Shown piece after piece: positions 1-10,615 of a stretch of 64,000 bases of DNA (positions within the stretch are counted from its first letter, which is position 1; each line of letters opens with the position of its first letter). The notes under the pieces were generated by a model, which made no database searches, was not told the DNA's origin, and saw nothing but the letters and a program-made list of their open reading frames with translations. Origin of the DNA: Stachybotrys elegans. Lineage: Eukaryota; Ascomycota; Sordariomycetes; Hypocreales; Stachybotryaceae. Where the stretch lies: the NCBI GenBank assembly GCA_020746835.1, contig JAGPNK010000024.1:62001-126000 (forward strand), written 5' to 3'. A program made the translations under genes and the position numbers.

Positions 1-1956
1 CCCAATTTCACCGGCGATAACCGTGGCCTGTTTGACTACGGCCCCCCTGGAAGTGCCTTGCAGGCGAACATCGTGAACGAATGGCGAAACCATTTCATCA
101 TCGAGGAAAACATGATGGAGTTGGACTGTACGGCCATCACACCTGAAGCGGTTCTCAAGACGAGCGGACACGTGGACAAGTTTGCCGATTGGATGTGCAA
201 AGATCCAGCAAAGGGAGAGTATCTCCGTGCAGACCATCTTATCGAATCAGTTCTCGAGTCAAGGCTCGCCAAACACCGCAATCCGGGTGCTGACGGCCAG
301 AAAGCCAAGCCCAGCACGCTGAGCGATGCCGTGGCTGCAGAGTATGAGGAGATTCTCGCAAAGGTATGCTCCATCACAACAATGTTTGGTTGAAAGAGTT
401 CTAATGCATCCGTGCTTGATTCCAGATCGACAATTACGATGGCCCCGAGCTGGGAGAGCTAATTAATCGACACGACATCCGAAACCCAGACGGCAATGGC
501 GAGGTGCTCCCGCCGGCTCCCTTCAACCTCATGTTCAAGTCGACCATCGGACCGAGCGCCGCAGCTCCCATCTATCTTCGACCTGAGACAGCCCAGGGCC
601 AATTTCTCAATTTTCGAAAATTACTCGACTATGCTCAGGGGTCGATGGCCTTTGCATCTGCGAGCATCGGTAAATCCTACCGGAATGAGATATCGCCACG
701 TTCTGGACTTTTGCGAGTTCGCGAATTCTTGATGGCAGAGATAGAACATTTTGTAGATCCGAAGACAAGCAAGAAACATGATCGTTTCTCCGAGGTATCA
801 AGCATCGAGCTACCATTCCTAGACAGGGAAACCCAACTATCTGGAAAGACTACACTGAAGCCACTTTCTATTGGCGAGGCTGTACAGACAGGTCTTGTCG
901 ACAATGAGACCCTCGGCTATTTCCTTGGCCGCATCTATCTTTTCCTCGTCAAGATTGGCGTTGATGAAAAGAAACTACGGTTTAGGCAGCACCTTGCTAA
1001 CGAGATGGCTCATTATGCGTGCGATTGCTGGGACGCAGAGCTCTTGACGAGTTATGGCTGGATAGAATGCGTCGGCTGTGCTGATCGCAGTGCCTACGAT
1101 CTCACTGTTCATTCGAAGCAAACTGGCACAGCCCTTGTGGTAAAGGAGCCTTTACCGGAACCAATTGAAATAGAGGAATGGCAGGCTACCCTATCGAAGA
1201 AGCTAGTTGGTCCTCGGTTCAAGAAGGATACGAAGAAGGTAGAGACCGCTGTGGCGTCTTTGGATCAGCAGGCCCTTGAGTCTCTTGCCAATGAGCTGGC
1301 TGAGAAAGGATTCATCAGTGTCTCGTCAGAACCACTGGTGGATGGCAGTACCACTGTGGAGCTGTCCAAGGATATCATCTCCATCACGAAGTTGAAACGT
1401 GTTGAGAGAACCCGCGAATATACGCCCAATGTCATCGAACCATCCTTTGGTATTGGGCGAATTCTTTACAGTCTTTTGGAGCATGTTTATTGGCATAGAC
1501 CGCAAGATACAGCTAGAGGAGTAAGTAAACTGACCCTGACATGACTTCATCCCCAAGCTGACTCGCTAGGTACTTTCACTGCCTGCATTGGTGGCACCTA
1601 CCAAGGTGCTCATTGTACCATTGTCTACGCATCCTTCACTGCAGCCGGCAGTCAAAAAGCTGGCAAGCCGTCTGAGGGCTTTGAGGATATCAAGTAACGT
1701 GGATGCGTCATCGTCCTCTATTGGCAAGCGATATGCCAGAAACGATGAACTAGGCACACCACTGGGTATCACCATAGATTTCGACACCGTCAAGGATGGT
1801 TCAATCACTCTTCGGGAGCGTGACTCTATGGCCCAGGTGCGATCATCGGAAGAAGATATCGTGCAAGCTGTTCGGAGCATTATTGATGGAAGTGAAACGT
1901 GGGAGGCAGTCGCGCAGAGATTGCCACTATTTACTGGCCAAAGTCAAGGCGAGTAA
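1..1956 (+). CDS. GRS1: Glycyl-tRNA synthetase, 5'-truncated
   Basis: Class II aminoacyl-tRNA synthetase that charges tRNA-Gly in cytosol and, in many fungi, mitochondria. The window opens inside the first exon at the N-terminal FDYGPPG segment. Three exons read about 1-363, 426-1520 and 1570-1956, joined by introns with GTATGC/CAG and GTAAGT/TAG ends. Visible landmarks are class II motif 2 ([20 protein letters not shown]), motif 3 (EPSFGIGR) near the end of exon 2, and the C-terminal anticodon-binding domain starting at [12 protein letters not shown] in exon 3. The reading frame is intact to a TAA stop. The true start lies upstream of the window, so length cannot be compared, but the visible C-terminal portion has the normal order of parts. 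The family call is firm. Confidence 0.95.
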
Positions 1957-2770
1957 AGAGTGGCTGCAGTTTTACTCTAGCGGTCGCTGTGTTATTCACT
2001 ACCCTGAAGCGCAGCGCGCTTCAGGAAGCTTTGGAAAGTGCGCGTTCCGCGCTTGTATCTACCCGCGACTTTTCCAACAGGTTGACAATCGTTAGTATAG
2101 AGATGTACTGACTGGCGGAGAATGGTTGCCATCACAATCAGGGTGTTGGGCGACCATGAAGGCGAATGTCAAGCCCGCCATGGGCAGAAATATGTAAAGC
2201 AACAAGGTGTGCAAACGGCAAGTGCAAACCGCCTTCATCAATTGTGAATGCGATAGGTAGGACAATTATGCGGGGATCGGCTTATCTTATCTTATCTTCT
2301 CGCACGTGCTGCGCCATGGAGCACCTGGCGTCGGCAGGAGGCTGCATCTTGGAAAGAAAACGGAAATCCAACAAACAACAACAAATTTCAGGCTCAAACT
2401 CGACATACAATGCCCGCCATCTCCCGCCATCTCCGCGAAGCTGGCGAGCGTCATGCCTGCACCGACCGCCTTGGCAGAATTACGTGTCGCGGACTCCCTC
2501 AATCTGTGATTGACGCGCCTTGACGCGTCGCAGCCGGGATTTTGACCACGCTCACCGCCTGGTGAGCAAGACCAGCACGATACTTCCTTCACAGGGTGCT
2601 GTGTATCTTGCGATGGAACCCTTGTCTAACATGATGAAGTCTGCCTGCGCCTCGAGCCATCGTCTCCCTAGTGCACGTCAGCCGCTTCCGTTTCCGAGTT
2701 TGAGTTGTCCTGGGCCAGCCTGCCGCCGCCACCAGCGCCAGAAGGGGTCTCCGTGACCTACTAAATCTAG
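1957..2770. other. Intergenic region
   Basis: No convincing gene. It holds the 3' flank of the glycyl-tRNA synthetase and possibly an unrecognised first exon of the doubtful gene that follows. A branch-like CTACTAAAT and TAG acceptor sit at about 2760-2770. A short TTATC run (TTATCTTATCTTATC) lies near 2282-2297. Confidence 0.5.
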
Positions 2771-3577
2771 CCTCGCCGATGAGTTTGCAGAGAAGGGGCG
2801 TTTCGACGCGAAAGTGGAAGGCGCCGCCGCCCGCATGTCCCGTTTGGGAAACTTGGTTTCCCATTTGGTCTTTTCTGAGCCCAATTGGGCGTTGACGACT
2901 GCGGAGCTTGACTCCGGAAAATGTCTTATCAAAGACATCAAGTGCGATGGGGCCAAGGGCCGTGTAGGCTGGGCCAAGCACTACAAGACAAAGAAGCATC
3001 TGGTAAGTGCCTGAACTGATTGTCTTTGTGCTGTACTAACCATGGCAGAAATGGGAGATCAGGCCCAATTCTCCTAGCGGTAGTAAGTCACCCAGTCGTT
3101 TGTATTTTTGTCTTCTTTGTCGTCTTCTTCTTCTTCGTCGTCGTCTTCGTCTTCTTCTTCGTCTTCTTCGTCGTCTTCTTCGTCGTCTTCTTCATTGTCT
3201 TCTTCATCTTCTTCTTTGTCTTCTTCTTTGTCTTCTTCGTCTTCGTCTTCGTCTTCTTCGTCTTCGTCTTCTTCGTCCTTGTCTTCTTCATCTTTCTATT
3301 TCATAACTCTAACCTTTCAATTCTAGAACGCTCACTCAAACACCGCCATCGCCGTCGTCGCCCTCTATCCTCGCCGCCCAGCCCTCAGTGGCTGAAGACA
3401 ATGATACCCAAGTATCATTTTTGCCCTCTCCTCCTCCACCCGCCGCGCCACCAATTTTTGGTGGAAACATGTTTGGGTAAGCGGAAGCGACGCGCAAGCG
3501 TCTGTCCTGACTCGGAGGAGGATGTCGAGATGTTTTTGTGCGAGAATATGAAGTATGAACATGGCTGGGAACTTTAA
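2771..3577 (+). CDS. Hypothetical gene with repeat-bearing intron (low confidence)
   Basis: A tentative three-part gene: coding stretches at about 2771-3002, 3049-3082 and 3327-3577. The case rests on two good introns. The first (3003-3048) has GTAAGT, a CTAAC branch and CAG; the second (3083-3326) has GTAAGT, a CTAAC branch and CTAG, and swallows a long TCTTCG-type repeat. The open frame before the first intron runs from 2757 without an ATG, so the beginning must lie in an unseen upstream exon. The peptide is rich in Lys, Arg and acidic residues (for example SEEDVEMFLCENMKYEHGWEL at its end) and matches no family I recognise. It could be a real fungus-specific gene, a decayed one, or chance open frames. 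Confidence 0.25.
3105..3300. repeat. Imperfect TCTTCG/TCGTCT trinucleotide repeat
   Basis: About 195 bp of nearly pure pyrimidine-rich triplets (TCT, TCG, TTC and CGT mixtures), reading as poly-Ser or Leu/Arg on plus and Lys/Thr on minus. Every frame looks open because of composition alone. It lies inside the predicted second intron of the doubtful gene at 2771-3577. Confidence 0.9.
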
Positions 3578-4753
3578 GAACGGGTAATGTCTTTTTGCTT
3601 GGGATTTATTTTTTTCTTGTTTGGGACTGGGTTGCACCATGATAAACTACATAAATATTTTGACGACTGTGGCAATGAGAAGTTTGAAGATGGTTACTGG
3701 GATTGCAGGAAATCTTCTTTCATTACTTCCTACCCTTTTCCTCGAAAGTATTGACACATAACTTTGGAGCATCCCCCTGGGCATGACTCGAAAGTCAGCT
3801 TCAACTTTCAGTAGTTCGTATCTCGGCCACAGCGCCTACAACGCCACATTATTGCCAGACTGGGAAGCCCCATCGTACAGGCTCGTTGGTCCAGTCGCTG
3901 ACCTTAGTTTAGCCCCAGGGTCTGGAATAGCTGAAACAGGGGTGTCTTCCTGGGAATGGCACTTGAAGATATTTAGTCTGGCTTTAATCAGCTTAGACAG
4001 TTCCTCTCCCGTGCCTTGGGCAGGCTTGGAAAAATCCAGGTGGCTAGCTTGCTTGCAAGTGTGCAGATCTCGGCCTCAGTCACCGCGTAGTCCGTAGGGT
4101 ACATGGCGGAATTCGAATTAGCAAAAAGGTTTATGGACTACAGAAACGATTTCCCATGGCCGGTGCTTGAGTTTTCTTCTTATATTTCTGCCCATCATTG
4201 CTTTGGAGCTTCCCAGCGCCCTCCCCTCAACACGAAGCCCGTTGCTTTTTCTCCGTGACCCTTGATCCACCCACTTCCCCAACCGACGAGTGCTGCTATT
4301 GATGACTAGGGAGCGCACTAGGCACGTTCTATCTAAATATCCGCTATTGATTCTGGGCCGATGGCTGAGCCGGTTCTGGACGCGACGGTCGCTAGTCCCA
4401 GCTGAAGATCCCAACGTCCAGAACGTGGGAGCCCCTTGTTTGTCCCTAATTGGCGCATCGTGACCTGGTTAGCCCAATAGTGGGCCGGAATTAGCGAAAA
4501 TATCGCCTTCTGGTGGTAATTAGTTGCTGTGTGTGTTGGTCGGGAGTCCGGAGACAATAGGCTTGCTAGAATGCGTATATAAACAAAGTCATGTCATGCC
4601 TCCTACTGACCTTTCTTCTTCAAGCCGGTTGTGCATCACTTGCCCTGCTTCGCATTCAGGCAATTGCTTGTTTGAATTTGCACTCGTGGAGCTTCAGACA
4701 GCTCTGTCCATTCACTCCCTCTGTTTGAGGCCACTGCCTTCACATCAGCCAAA
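3578..4753. other. Intergenic region upstream of the PLA2-like gene
   Basis: No supported gene. Short open frames on both strands have no recognisable content. The last 200 bp form the promoter of the phospholipase-like gene, including a TATATAAAC box. Confidence 0.55.
4575..4583 (+). promoter_or_regulatory. TATA box of the PLA2-like gene
   Basis: TATATAAAC stands about 175 bp before the ATG at 4754, leaving room for a 5' leader of roughly 140 nt. No other TATA-like motif is closer. Confidence 0.5.
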
Positions 4754-7250
4754 ATGAGAACCTCCGCAGGTCTCGCGGCTGTACTCGGTGCAGCTGCCGC
4801 TGTTGCCAGCGAGCTTAATGCTCGTGGCTGCGGCGGTGACAACTGCGGCCGCGCCGTCATGGCCAATCGATTTGGTGCCGCGACTATGGCTGCTCGTCTG
4901 GCCGACTGCAGCTCCTACTTGTCGGTCACTGTCACGCCGTCCACGTCGTAAGTCCTTCTATCGCTACTACAGGCTGTGAGGCCTAGGCTAACCCCATTTC
5001 AGCACTCGCTATGTGACGGAAACCGTGTCGACGACCGTGACCTACGACCCGCTGGCTCCCGCTCGCCGGGACGAGGGCGCTGCTGCAGCCATCGCCCCTC
5101 GACAGGCCTCCAAGGTTATCCCCGCGTATGCTAGCCCGTGCTCCGGTGTGGCCTCCAAGTACATCAGCGCCTGTTCTTGTTACGGCGCCACTGCCGCTAC
5201 CACGACAGCTCCGACGCCAATTTTTACTTCCACTGTCGTCGTGACTGATGCCTCGACGGTCACCCTGCGCAACAGCCCTCCGCTGGACACCAAGAATGTT
5301 GTCATCCCAGACTTCGACGACTGGACTGCGACGTACACCTTTGAGGAGTTCACTCTGCCCGTCTTCGAAGCTACCGCTCCCGTCGAGATCCCGACTCCGG
5401 TCCCTACGACCGAGTGCTTCGTCGATCCTGCTGCTGATGGCAACGAGTTTGTGAGTACTACTGCTAATGGAGTGGATAAGTTGGTGTTGACTGACATGAC
5501 AACTACGATAGTACCTTCTGGAACCCGGCAAGTCAATTCTTGGAAACCGGGATGGCATTGTTGGCCAACCCAAGAACCCGGAGACCCAAGAGGAAGCGGA
5601 TGAGATGTTCGAGGCTATGGACAACGGTACTTTCGAGTTCCCCTTGTACTCCTTCGAAAAGCCCGCAGATGCTCCAGAAGGGTAAGTCGCCACCGGGGAG
5701 AGAATTTGTGTGGGACTTACTGACTCCGCGACAGCCGATACGATCTGGTCTTGATCAACGGCGAAAGCAAGCTCTATATCGCGCTCGAGGATGACGGCGA
5801 AATGGTCTTTGTATCCGGGTCCACCGGCCCCACCAAGACCGACGGCCACATCACCACCATTTTCGGCGTCACCTGCAAGGGCCGCCTCACTGTCCACGTC
5901 GGCGACAACGAGTACCTGTGGAAGGGCAGTGGCAACAGCACAATTGCGCAACTCGGCGAGGTCGATAATACGGCAATTGCCATCCTTCCCAAGGACGCGG
6001 AAAGCCAGCCGGAAAAGCGGGGCTACGACGGCATGGGCCAGAGTGGCGGCGCACCCCGATGTCCCGCAACACCATGGAATGTATGGCCCCGAGTTCGCGC
6101 AGGTGCTCGAGGATACAATCCAAACGGCTGCGGACCTGCAAACGGAATTGATTTAGTGCCCGATTTCTCGTGGTCGGGATGCTGCAATGAGCATGATAAC
6201 TGTTTTGACAACTGCGACGACAAGACGTTCGAAGGCTGCAACTCCGAGTTCCACGGCTGCATGCACAACCGGTGCCGCGCCGATTACAACAGATGGTGGA
6301 ATGCTTGGGTAAGCACTCTTTCACTCCTCTTGAAGAAGAGATAAGAATTAACATTGTGTCAGCTCCGCCCTGCGTGCTTGAAAACTGCCGACTTCTACGC
6401 CTATATGGTTGGCACCGACATTGGCAAGAAGGCCTTCTACGCCTCCAACTCGGAACGCTGCGAGTGCGCCTGCAAAAACGGGCAGGATCTTTGCAAAACT
6501 GGCGGCAGCTTCAACTGCATCTCGACCGAGAACAACAACGACCACTGTGGCGGCTGCGATCGCCAGTGCCCTTACAAGACTCACTGCTCGGGCAAGGGCT
6601 GCGTCTGTGACGTCCACCAGTGCGGCAGCAAGTGCCTCGACATGCGAACCAACCCCTTCAACTGCGGCCGCTGCGGCAACGTCTGCGAGAGCGGCTTCTG
6701 CTACAACGGCGTCTGCTACGACCCCCCGGAGAACCCCGATCGCTGCTATCCTCGCCAGGGCTTTGAGAATGGCGACGTCAAGGCCGCAAAGGGCGCGCTC
6801 GGCTGGTCTGCCGAGGGTGCCACGGGTGATGCCAGGGCCTACTTTTCCGTTTTCGACGGCGCTGCCGGCGACAGTTACGGCAGCGCTGCTGATCTGCCTT
6901 CGGGAGGATTCTCTGCCATCTCTCTTGTGCAGGACGTTCGCGTCTGCGCCGGCACCGCCTACGACTTTGATTTCCAGACCCGCCGTGTTCGCGGCGATGG
7001 TACATGCCGCTATGCCCTCTCCATTGGAAGCAGGTTCATTACGGGTTGGAACAACCTCCCACCGACGCTCGCTACTTGGAACAACGTTGGACCTATTCGC
7101 GTCAACCCGTTCTGGCTGAACCAGGAGGGTGCGCGCCAGGGCTCCCGCCACTATCTCATCGCTAAGTTTGCCCTCCACCTTCAGTGCGACGCAGGTCGCA
7201 GCCAGTGGAGCGGTGTCCGTTTCGATAGTTTCTCTCTTATTCCTGCTTAA
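4754..7250 (+). CDS. Secreted phospholipase A2-like protein with Cys-rich region
   Basis: Five exons (about 4754-4947, 5003-5450, 5512-5681, 5735-6308, 6363-7250) give about 757 residues. An Ala-rich signal peptide ends near residue 20. A Thr-rich segment follows, then a less conserved middle domain. At about residue 420 lies the phospholipase A2 core CCNEHDNCFDNC, where His-Asp is the catalytic pair; HD-type PLA2 enzymes hydrolyse the sn-2 ester of phospholipids. Residues about 490-580 hold a dense Cys array with CGGC and CGRCGNVC units, like Stig1-type or other disulfide-rich adhesive modules. The final 170 residues, with paired Trp and Cys, look like a beta-sandwich domain. The protein is much longer than plain fungal PLA2 (about 150-200 residues). 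Catalysis is inferred from the HD motif only; substrate and target are unknown. Confidence 0.85.
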
Positions 7251-7489
7251 AGGAGCACTGAGGTCGAGACTATTCAATGGGTCAATAATACATAATAGTC
7301 ATACATTAATAGAACCACATGGGTAAAGAAAACGTATCGTGACCCGACATGTCCAATCATTTGGTAGACATTCATACTTGCATGACATAGAAGATGGGGA
7401 TATTTGCCCATGTACATACAGTCATCATCATTAAGAAATAGCTAACAAACTGATCTCCAAGTAAATTTGTCATCAGACATACTCCGACA

Positions 7490-8311
7490 TCAAGCAACCT
7501 CCGAGACGGTAATGTTGGAAAAGCCATTGCTGAAGTATCCCTCTGAGGCTAGAATCTGCTCGTCATGCTCACCAAGGGCAAGACCTGCTTTGACCCAGGC
7601 ATCAAAGTGGCATTTAGTGTGGACAACACCAGTTGTACGCTTCTCCCGTCGGACACCCCAATACAGCAGCAGAGTTGCGGGATTTCCCCATCCGACGCGT
7701 ACCGCCTTGCCCAGGTCATAAGTCCCACCGTCGCATTCATACGTTCCCAGCTTTACGAGGTAGTTGTTGCCGGTAAGTGCAGGGTTAAATGTTCCGACGT
7801 GCTCGATGATGTAGTACTGGATTATTAGTTAGGTACGGAAAGGCACCAGATAGACATACCTCGATGGCCGGGGTGTGCATCATCCCATAGACGGAGAGGT
7901 AGCTGTTACTGTCCGCTTCATACGTGCCCGAAAACTCAATCGTCCTGTCATCTGTCAGCAGCGATTCCGACAAACCAAAAAGGACCATACCGATCTGTCT
8001 TCCCTGGGTTCCAACCCTTCCCGCCTAGCAAGTTACCACCGGTCTGCCAATCCAGACTGTAGCCTCCCCCAGCCTCATTCTTGTATGTTGCATCGCTGGC
8101 GCCGTCGCTCCACCACAGATAATAGAACCTGGTTTGACTTTAGAGAAGATCGCTCAAACTAAATTCCTTCCACATACCCATCGTGATATCCTCGTGAGTT
8201 GGGCGTGCTTTCACGCCTTAGAAGGCTGCCTTGAGGCAATTCGGATGCAGGTGCAGCGACAGCCCCTCCGCATACCGTGCTGACCAGAAGAAGCTTTGAC
8301 AGTGCGACCAT
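7490..8311 (-). CDS. Endo-1,4-beta-xylanase, GH11
   Basis: Secreted xylanase that cleaves internal beta-1,4 links of xylan with retention. Four exons on the minus strand (about 8178-8311, 7991-8128, 7860-7944, 7490-7816) give 227 residues, the normal GH11 size. It starts with a signal peptide (MVALSKLLLVSTVCGGAVA) and an apparent Lys/Arg propeptide site (LLRR). GH11 signatures follow in order: FYYLWWSDG, GGKGWNPG, the nucleophile in PAIEYYIIE (Glu119, exactly at the exon 3/4 junction) and the acid/base Glu211 in ASEGYFSNG. There is no carbohydrate-binding module. A TATA-like ATTATAAAT and an XlnR-type GGCTAA lie upstream. The family call is firm; pH range and substrate preference cannot be read. 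Confidence 0.95.
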
Positions 8312-8372
8312 GATGAACGAGCTTGCTTGAAGAGTAGGTGCAGTCGCTTCAAAATGCGACCCTAAGAGGAAT

Positions 8373-8381
8373 CATTTATAA
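8373..8381 (-). promoter_or_regulatory. TATA box of the xylanase gene
   Basis: On the minus strand the sequence reads ATTATAAAT, about 65 bp before the xylanase ATG at 8311. Position and sequence fit a TATA element. Confidence 0.45.
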
Positions 8382-8429
8382 TTTCTTGTCCAACAATGAT
8401 GCCGTACGTATCTTGTGACGCGGACCCAA

Positions 8430-8435
8430 TTAGCC
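8430..8435 (-). promoter_or_regulatory. Candidate XlnR/Xyr1 site (GGCTAA)
   Basis: GGCTAA on the coding strand, about 120 bp before the xylanase ATG, matches the GGCTAA/GGCTAR core bound by the xylanase regulator XlnR/Xyr1. It is one six-base match, so chance cannot be excluded, but position and gene type agree. Confidence 0.4.
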
Positions 8436-8937
8436 TGAAAAGTTACCAAGGACGCCAAGACGGCAAAAGACTGCCCACGTATTGCTCCCATATTCGATCT
8501 TGGGACTTTGGAATGCACCGCCTCTCAACGCCTACCGAAATCGCAGTACGGGGTATCAAGTGCCGAATTACTTGTTGAGGTACAGAGGGGCTATAGATTA
8601 CTCATCCTCACATTTCTTTGGTTCGGCATGATCAATGGGGAAGGCGAGTGTCATTGTCATGTCGTGGGAATGATGGAATGCGGCTCTACGGCACGCAGGC
8701 TGAATGTCGAGACTAGCTGAATTGTCTTGAAACTAGAAACGAGCCAACGGTGTGGATTTGTGAAAGACCAGTCTGATGGCTGAATTTGCTCTCTCGACGA
8801 ATACACCAAACAGCTATATAAGTCTCAGTAACCATGCGTCGGATGACGTTATGGCTGTGCCGACGAAACCCGCGCGATTGCCCACGCTCCTCTGCAACAT
8901 GGCTGTCTTGGGGACTGGGTCGTTCTGCCAAACCAGC

Positions 8938-9314
8938 CTATTCTGGCACTACAACATCCTTGGACGTGTCAAGCTCTTCATGTCTTCTCAAGTCCATGGG
9001 CTTCTCCAGAAGCGGGATGACGTATGGGTCAAAGGTCTTCCAGTAGGGATTTTCGAGATGGTACTTCTGGCTCTGATGGATGTCAGTCTGCAATGGCCAG
9101 AGAAACGTCGCAGGGGGCATCGTACTGCCTCGTTCTCGAAGCGTTCCACAATGGTAAAGGCTCGTGGGTCATGCACATCCTGCATGACGAACCAGTTTAT
9201 GGTCTCACGGTCATTGACGTAGACGCGGGAGGCCTCGATGAGCTTGGCCTTGAGCTTGGCCACAGAGTCGGGATGGGAGTTGGCGTAGAGGTGGACGGTG
9301 ATGGTGTAAACCAT
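8938..9314 (-). CDS. Small ABM-fold protein (antibiotic biosynthesis monooxygenase-like)
   Basis: About 112 residues in two exons (about 9126-9314 and 8938-9087). The N-terminal strand YTITVHLYANSHPDSVAKL, the AFTIVERFENEA segment and the C-terminal HLENPYWKTFDPYVIPLL are typical of the ferredoxin-like ABM/dimeric alpha-beta barrel fold, which serves as small heme-free monooxygenases or as stress proteins. Joining the halves needs an intron of only about 38 nt (GTACGA...TGCAG), unusually short for a fungus, though the product then follows the family. No signal peptide is seen, so it is probably cytosolic. The substrate is unknown. Confidence 0.65.
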
Positions 9315-9658
9315 TTTGGCGGTGAGGTTTCGAGTTGGCTGCTATAACGATACACAATTATCGGTGGATTTATTAAAGTTCAACAAAACAATTTAGATGA
9401 GGGGAAGTTTGGCTACGTTTATTTCTTAGTCAGCCACTCAATCGGCAATACTTTGATGCCAGAATCTGAATCAATTGACAGCCAATGGAAGACAGGGCGA
9501 GAGACGTATCATATGTCTTGGAGATGGAGAGCCGGGGCAAGCGACCAGGATAGAAGATTGTGGGACATTAGTTCTATTATAGCATTATCATGTGTATTTA
9601 TGAGGATAAGAGTATTTTGCAACTCAATCTTTTTGAACTGGGTCATCAACTTGAGCGA
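9315..9658. other. Intergenic region
   Basis: AT-rich gap between the ABM gene start and the LysM gene end. It contains the presumptive ABM promoter; no clear motif or gene seen. Confidence 0.5.
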
Positions 9659-10615
9659 CTAGCATCTTCCAGCCGTCACGGAAGCCCTAAAGGAGAATTA
9701 GCATCATGATCGTCAAATTAGTGGAGCATTGAGGGGCACTTACGAGACTTGCCAGCCCTGGATCTGGCCCAGGCCTCCGCGGGCACAGCTGTTGAGGGGG
9801 ATGCTCATCAAATCTTGGCACCGTAAGGGGGTGGCACCACGGTTTACACCCCAGTTGTTGGTGATCTCAAAGCTGAACTTGTTGACGCCGAGCGCAGCGT
9901 TGAAGCATCCCGTCTTCCTCTGGCCGACGGTGAAGAGACCGGCACTCGCGGTGCAGAAGTCGGCTGCGGCCTGGACGGCGTACGGGAGGTTGTCGCCCCA
10001 CGTCTTCGTGTCGGTCGCCGTGTTGCACGTTGGGACCCTCGGGGGCTGGTACCCCAGCACGCGCACACACACGTATGCGTTGGCCCAGATGCTGGTACAT
10101 TGGGGTCCCACGCTGGGGTTCCAAGTCCTAATGTCATCCACAGAGACAAAGTTGGCAGCGGCGATCTTGGCGCAGGTGTCGTTGGGCTCGACAAAGTAGA
10201 AGGTGTCGCAGTTGTCGACCATTCCAGGCTGCGTCGGCAGGGGTGTCTGGATGCCGTTACCAGCGCTGGTCGTCGTCGTCGACGAGGTAGTGGTCGAGCC
10301 TCGAGGGGCGCCGATGCAGTAGTACGTGTTCGCCCACAGACCCAGGCAGTCATTGCCAACTGCGGGGTTCCAGTCGTAAAAGTCCTGCAGCGTGAAGGCG
10401 CCGTTGTTCTTGTTGACGATGCCAATGCACGTGTCGCCCAGCACAGCCATGTAGAAGGTCGTGCAGGTGTCGATCAACCCAGGCTGGGTGGGCGAGGGCT
10501 TTGGAGTAGGTGCCGTGGTGGTGGCGGGCGGTTGTGCCGTGCCGGTGGCCTGGGGAAGAGCCAGGGCCATGCCAGCAAAGGCGAGCACCATTGATCCGAC
10601 GACTGAAGCCTTCAT
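9659..10615 (-). CDS. Secreted protein with two LysM domains and Cys-containing C-terminal domain
   Basis: About 300 residues. I chose the ATG at 10615 because it begins directly with a signal peptide (MKASVVGSMVLAFAGMALA); upstream in-frame codons would put a polar leader before it. A Pro/Thr linker precedes LysM 1 (FYMAVLGDTCIGIVNKNN...WNPAVG) and a Ser/Thr linker separates LysM 2 (FYFVEPNDTCAKIAAAN...WNPSVG). LysM modules bind chitin oligomers or peptidoglycan. The C-terminal 110 residues carry six Cys and end GGLGQIQGWQV. A 57-nt intron (about 9687-9743) adds ASVTAGRC; without splicing the protein stops just after QVS. It resembles fungal LysM effectors with an extra domain. Confidence 0.85.

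Larger units (their letters stand above)
8312..8937. other. Intergenic region, xylanase promoter
   Basis: It lies between the start of the xylanase gene and the 3' end of the ABM gene, both on the minus strand. It holds the xylanase promoter signals listed separately and no supported gene. Confidence 0.6.

Noticed and set aside
3088..3326. Open frames of poly-Ser, Leu/Arg and Lys/Thr
   Set aside because: They are produced by the TCTTCG triplet tract, which leaves all frames open; no other coding signal.
8776..9347. Plus-strand open frames opposite the ABM gene
   Set aside because: The minus strand gives a clear ABM-fold protein; the plus-strand products have no family sense.
10100..10594. 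164-residue plus-strand open frame
   Set aside because: Antisense shadow of the LysM gene, Gly/Arg-rich by codon composition.
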